This document shows positions 59,304-64,000 of a stretch of 64,000 bases of DNA, piece after piece (position 1 is the first letter of the stretch; each line of letters starts with the position of its first letter). Origin of the DNA: Tetracladium setigerum (lineage: Eukaryota; Ascomycota; Leotiomycetes; Helotiales); assembly GCA_031472005.1 (NCBI GenBank), contig PZJY01000004.1:2330556-2394555 (forward strand), given 5' to 3'. Made by a program: the position numbers and the translations under genes. The notes under the pieces were generated by a model. That model worked only from the letters and a program-made list of their open reading frames with translations. It was not told the DNA's origin and did not search any database.

Positions 59304-60586
59304 TCATTCTCGCGAATGGTGGAATACTGGCAAAAATCGGTGTCTCTTCACTCTCTGTCGAATGTTAGAACACCCTTCGTGTATTGGACTCGAGGAACTT
59401 GCTTTCAATGGAGGGAAGAGAGGGTCCAGATCCTGATCCTGATCCCAAGCTTCCTCAGAACTCTCGTTAGCAGAGTCGTTAATTCTACGGGCGATGGAAT
59501 GCAGGCTTTCTAACGCGGTATTTAAGGGAAAGATCGGTTCATTAGCCTCGACAGCACTTGTAAAAGGTGCGGAGCCGATTCCATCCATCTGAGTCTCTTC
59601 GGCAATCTGTCCAGGAGGTAGCCCGAAAATTGTTATGGCAATGCTGTCTGTTCATGCCATTGTTGTCAGCAAGATATCATTTCGCCGTAATGATGATAAC
59701 TTGCCACTCGCAGCAATCTCCCCATGTCCAACTCCATCTATTTTCTCATCCTCCATAACTTCGGGTTCCGTATCTTCGGCAATCTTCCCAAGAGGTAGCC
59801 CGGAAACTAGTATAGCGATGCTATCTGTTCACGCCAATGTTGTCAGCAAGCTATCTATTCGCAAACAATCATGATGGACTTGCCAGTCGCAGCAATCTCC
59901 CCATGTCCAACTCCATCTATTTTCTCATCCTCCGTTCTTTCGGGCTCCGGTTCTGCTTTCACGACGATGCGAAACAGGCTAGGTTTGCGGACGTCTACAT
60001 TCGGGACGTCTACTTTCGTGTCCTCCATGCTTTCGGGCTCCGGTTCTGCATTCACGACGGTACGAAGCGGGCTGGGTTTGCGGACGAAGGGAGGTTTGTT
60101 GTTATCTAGATATCAGGTGTCAGCATCAACATCTAGGTACTCACTCGATCAATCAATCGATTTCAAACGACTTCTGACTTACCCCCAGCGTCGTTACGCA
60201 ATTGCTTATACACATTGTAAACTGCTCCGCGAGGGGATCCCTCAGCGAAAGGGGGGTATAAAACATAGTCATCATCTGCCCCACCATCAGCAACCATCTC
60301 TCAAAACCACACCCCGGAAGGAAGTGTCAGAGACAGAGATATAGGGAGATATAGACATACCAGCATCTCCAACTTTAGCTCTCTCCGCATCGGCCATTCT
60401 TACATTCCTCTTCCATCCTGCTACGATCAGCCTCCCCTCGAGTTCTTCAACTTGGTCATACAGACTGTCCAGGGCCCCATGCGTCAGTTATGGAAAAGAA
60501 AACCAAAAGGATAATGAAATGAAAACTCACAGCTGATGACGGGGTTCGTCAAATACTGGCTTCTGTAGCGGATCAATTTTATCCAT
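59304..60586 (-). CDS. Unrecognised protein with internally duplicated exons and GC-AG introns
   Basis: Six exons, 60531-60586, 60361-60464, 60183-60275, 59884-60105, 59705-59824 and 59304-59647, with introns of 66, 85, 77, 59 and 57 nt, give 312 aa. It starts MDKIDPLQKPVFDEPRHQ. Introns 2-5 are all phase 1, so exons 3-5 are symmetric. Introns 4 and 5 begin with GCAAGT, a known non-canonical GC-AG donor. Exon 4 has a 31-codon internal repeat (VRKPS...AEPEPE). The segment MEDEKIDGVGHGEIAA recurs in exons 4 and 5, and DSIAI...GLP in exons 5 and 6. The protein is acidic and has no known domain. Frame consistency over five introns is the main evidence. Confidence 0.65.
59593..59955 (-). repeat. 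Two ~178-bp tandem copies spanning exon plus intron
   Basis: Copies at about 59593-59771 and 59772-59955; matching landmarks are offset 177-179 bp (CTTCGGCAAT at 59597 and 59774; CAGCAATCTC at 59711 and 59890). Each unit holds one GC-AG intron and flanking exon. Confidence 0.85.
59938..60097 (-). repeat. 93-bp (31-codon) in-frame repeat within one exon
   Basis: TTTCGGGCTCCGGTTCTGC recurs at 59938 and 60031, a 93-bp offset, with the surrounding sequence also similar. Being a multiple of 3, it duplicates 31 residues in exon 4 of the minus-strand gene. Confidence 0.85.
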
Positions 60587-61980
60587 AGTTCGTCTAGGGC
60601 ACCCGAGACCGCTCAGGCTCACTTCCAGACCGACAAATGCCGTGGCCAAGAAGCGTACCAAGGTAGAATTACTGCCCGCACTCGTATGGATAGAAAGAAA
60701 CGTGTAAATTGTTCGGTATTTCTTGCCGAAGGGGGTTGGTGGTTCAGATGGAGGCGGGGAGGCGCCTTGCTTAACGAAAGTGCGACGGCAGGCGGTAGAT
60801 AGACGGTATTGATAATTGAAATTTTTGATTCTGAGTGAGCGAGTGAGTGATAAAAGATGCCCCTGGACAAATGCTCAATAGAACGAGAGTAAGTGTGCTT
60901 GGTTGAATAGAAATAGATGATATAGCGAGTGAGAGTGTGAGAGAGAAAATGACCGAAAGAATGACCAAAAGAATGAAAAGTTTGAAGAATGGAACAAGAG
61001 AAGAGAAGAAAAGGACGCTTTGGACGAGAAGCAAGCAGTCGTGCTTGGTCTGGCGGACCTGACCTTGACTTTGGAGGAAGGGACACTCCTACTGACCTAC
61101 CTCCCCTTTTAACATTCCAAACTCAATGCAAATATTTCTTTGACTTCAAGAGTCACCGTGGATACCTAGCCAAAGCATACCTATGTAGGTGTATTTCTCT
61201 CGGCTCAAGTAAAATCAACTAGGAAACTTTCCCAAGTCAATTATAGCAACCATCAAACAATTCAACACAATTTGAACGAAAAGACTTACCCCTCTTCTAA
61301 CATTCCAAACTCGATGAAATATTTCGTTGACATCAAGAGTCAACGAGAATAGCAAAAGCATACCTCCGTGCTCAGGTAAACCAACTGGGACACCTACCCA
61401 AGTCAATTGTAGCGACCATCAATAAACAATTCAACACAATTCAACTGAAAAAGACTTACCTCATATGCAACAGACTTAGGCCATCATGATAAGATATCAC
61501 TTGAATCACATAATACGACGACAAAACAACCAAAGTAGGTAGTCAGCAATGGTGCGTTGCATTTAGGTAAGTAAGCATATGTAAGTTTTGCGCATCCTCA
61601 AGAGAAAGGTCATTGGCCCAGCCTTCTCATACAAAGTGTGTGTGTAAATGCCCAAGCCATAACTCCTTTCCGTGCAATGCCTAGGTATCGCCAACAAAGT
61701 TCGCCGAGATCAACGATTGCTAAACAGACCCCCACCCCCCACCCATTCCTTCTCCCCTTTAATAGCACCTAAACGTACATGAGGTTCCCAAGAACGCAGG
61801 TTTCATGCAAGACCATTAAACTCCGTATCAACCACAAGTTCCTAAAAATGTTGAAGATGCGTGATAGGAGTATGGTACTTGGGTGTACATGTGTAGCTGA
61901 GAAGATCTCGGATCGAAGAACAAATGAAAAGCTGTTGTAACAAGGTTGAGGTTGTATGTATAGGTAGGTGAAAGGGTTAA
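60587..61980. other. Intergenic region with a 188-bp degenerate tandem repeat
   Basis: Upstream of the repeat-exon gene and downstream of the cyclin gene. Apart from the repeat no gene is supported. Confidence 0.5.
61091..61470 (+). repeat. Two degenerate ~188-bp tandem copies
   Basis: AACATTCCAAACTC recurs at 61111 and 61299 (188 bp apart), as do CAAGAGTCA(A/C)CG and CCCAAGTCAATT(A/G)TAGC; a third partial start (GACTTACCTC) follows near 61455. Copies are about 75-80% similar by eye. Confidence 0.75.
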
Positions 61981-64000
61981 CTAAAGTATTCCTTCCCACA
62001 TTCCTGGGCCAAAGGCACCAAGAGTGGGGTGATTATTTTGAAGACCACGAGTGGCCTCGGTTGCGCAGCATACTCTCTTTCTGCCGAATGATGTGTTTGA
62101 CATAGATCGAACAGCATGTTGAGTGCTTGGACTAACATCCATAGCCTTCCTGGCGCGAGCTCGCACGAGCTCATCAGACCAGTTACTCTCCGACTGGAAG
62201 TGACCATTCAACATCTCTCGAACATTCTCTTGAAGGGTGTTATCCATAGATTCAGGTCGGCTACGCTTTGCACCTCTGGTGGGGGACTCCATCGACCTTG
62301 GGTGGTTGTGGAGATCTTGCAGGGCACGTGCAGCAGCAGCCTCTTCATCTTTTGAGGTGTCCAAAGACAAGTCAAGGAAATCCTGGCCGACGGGTCCGGT
62401 GTATGATTCTGGCGATGAGGATGGTCCATCGTCGCAATAGCTCTCGGGAACCATGGCAATGATCGTCCTGTTCCTTTCACTGCACAGCTTCGCGTATCGA
62501 CAGCGCGCTTGAACATCCAATTTGGATGAGACTGGCGCGCTCGTCAATGACGAGGCAGATGAGATGGAAGATGAGCGGGAGGATCTTGACGAGTTGTCCG
62601 AGACCATGGATTCGGGAGACGACATGGATGAGACTGACGTGGCCAACGAGGATCGACGGTGGGAGACGTATGATTGAGGCGAAGAGGAAAAGGTGGGTTG
62701 CCACTTCTCGCTGAGCTGCGATGAGCACACATTGGAAGCTTGTGCCATCGCGAAACTCATGGATGAGGTTTTGCTGAGCATGTAGGTCGCAGCACTCACT
62801 GCAGGAGTGTTGAACGATGTGCTCTTGGGAGTCAGTCTTGGGGTTGGCAGCAGGCCGAGAGCTGGAGCGAGTTTGCTCGAGCTGAAGGCTGCGTTGAAGA
62901 CTGGCTCCAACGTACTTGGCGTGGCGTAGGACCTGGGCGTAGGGGTCGAATCACTCGAGCCGGAGCCGAAAGTGCTTCGGTCAGTAACCATAGGCACGAA
63001 AGATCGTGGACTGGCCGAGCTGGTAGATTTAATATTTTCCTGGACAGATATCGATGAAGGAATCCCCTCAATGTTATCCAACTCAGGGTTGAGTCTAAGG
63101 ATGATTGATTTCCAATCGGCGGACTGCTCGGTCAAACGTAAGGAGGACGAGCCGGGGGTGGGGGGTTGATTAGGTGTGTACTTGAGGACAATGTCCGTCC
63201 AGCGTTGGAAGACAGCATCGGTGATGTGAAGTTTCCAATTGACCGCCAAAAGAAATGCGACTTCGTTTTGATTGATTTCCAAAGTGTTCAGGCCCGAGAT
63301 CTTGCTCCACGCTCTCGCGGAGTAATTTCGGTCTTGGAGATACTTGGAGGCAAGAATGAGAGCTGAAAGGAACATGCGACGACCACATTGCAGCGCTCTG
63401 GCCGAGTGCGACTCGTCGGACTGTTCCATAGTAAAATCATGTTTGGGCACATGTGGTTTAATGAGGATCAGGTAGTACAAGGCCACCTGTAGAGTCGAGT
63501 AGCTTGTCCTCGATCTTCGAAGAGTCTCTTGAATGAATGTGCGTAAGGGAAGGACACCTTTGGTGCCCATCTCATTGCGGCAAACAACGGACGAAAGGGG
63601 CCAAATTGCTTCGACAATCTGGGCCGAGGAATCTGAAGGGGGTTATTTAACAGGAGGACTTATTTCAGTATGGTGTATCTCTTACCGACGAGGCTGTCGA
63701 CGAAGCTGACCTTTCGATCGCATTGGCGGACTAGCGAAGGTGGGCATCCCGAGCGGGAAGTCGTTCCAATGCTGGTCCTTCTTGGATGTTGTCGCTGTTC
63801 GGATGGGACTTCGGTGGGTTGTTGGTGCTTCTGCCAATATGCTGCGACCGATGTGTTGGATTCGCAGACAGTATTCGCAGCTGTAAATGAGGGTGCGGGT
63901 TGACTTGTATAACAGTATGATTCGGAGGGTTCGGCGTCGGAAGGAGCGCCTGTAATAGAGGAGTCGTCGGAGGTTTGGGATGAGGCATCAGACCAGACCG
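61981..64000 (-). CDS. Pcl/Pho80-type cyclin, 5' end beyond the window
   Basis: Exons 63686->64000 and 61981-63632 separated by a 53-nt intron (GTAAGA...TTCAG). The 3' end is complete (stop at 61981-61983); the start lies beyond base 64000. Upstream of the box the protein is Ser/Pro-rich. The cyclin box runs from VSFVDSLVDSSAQIVEAIWPL through LPLRTFIQETLRRSRTSYSTLQVALYYL to RMFLSALILASKYLQDRNYSARAWSKISGL and EVAFLLAVNWKLHI. This is the pattern of cyclins that bind the Pho85 CDK (Pcl/Pas1-like). The long C-terminal part is disordered, with many SP/TP sites and PEST-like stretches suggesting regulated turnover. It likely functions in G1 or nutrient signalling; the exact Pcl subtype is uncertain. 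Confidence 0.88.

Overview
This 64 kb window is nuclear DNA of a filamentous ascomycete (Pezizomycotina). The evidence is: genes with short GT-AG introns (about 48-133 nt) and CTAAC/CTCAC-like branch sites; a RID/Masc1-type DNA methyltransferase; a Pls1-type tetraspanin; a peroxisomal malate synthase; and many 0.5-3 kb low-complexity, pyrimidine-rich intergenic stretches. Gene content fits Leotiomycetes or a nearby class, but this is an inference and no species can be named. There are no operons, CRISPR arrays, insertion sequences or virus-like genes.

Layout. 0-9 kb: tRNA-Lys(CUU) with a 20-nt intron, a 71-aa probable N-myristoylated protein, two divergent F-box-type genes sharing a 152-bp promoter, and a mitochondrial Mrs2/CorA Mg2+ channel. 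9-16 kb (minus strand): an aldehyde dehydrogenase with an N-terminal membrane anchor, an HhH-GPD DNA glycosylase, a candidate 83-aa three-exon gene, and amidophosphoribosyltransferase (ADE4). 17.5-25.3 kb: RID-type cytosine methyltransferase (+), malate synthase (-), Pls1-like tetraspanin (-). 28-33 kb: the MADS-box factor Mcm1 (+) and a NIPA-type transporter (-). 33-38 kb: a Dnf1-type P4-ATPase flippase (-). 40-50.5 kb: a protein with a PCNA-interaction box near each end (+), V-ATPase subunit E (-), and the RNA/DNA helicase Sen1 (+). 52-64 kb: a low-complexity 773-aa protein (+), a Dbf2/Sid2 NDR kinase (-), an unrecognised gene built from duplicated phase-1 exons with GC-AG introns (-), and a Pcl/Pho80-type cyclin that runs off the right edge (-).

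Functionally this is a housekeeping and regulatory neighbourhood: genome maintenance (glycosylase, PIP-box protein, Sen1, RID), cell-cycle control (Dbf2, Pcl cyclin, Mcm1), membrane and ion homeostasis (Mrs2, NIPA, Dnf1, V-ATPase) and metabolism (ADE4, malate synthase, ALDH). Nothing suggests that neighbouring genes form one pathway.

The most notable observations are: (i) four conserved genes (Mrs2, Dnf1, the PIP-box gene, Sen1), and possibly a fifth, each lack exactly one base, so intact coding is restored only by a one-base change in the same direction; a deletion bias in the assembly is likelier than biology but should be tested; (ii) the exon-intron duplications with GC-AG introns at 59.3-60.6 kb; (iii) the double PIP-box protein; (iv) the candidate 83-aa gene at 13.3-13.7 kb, visible only after splicing.
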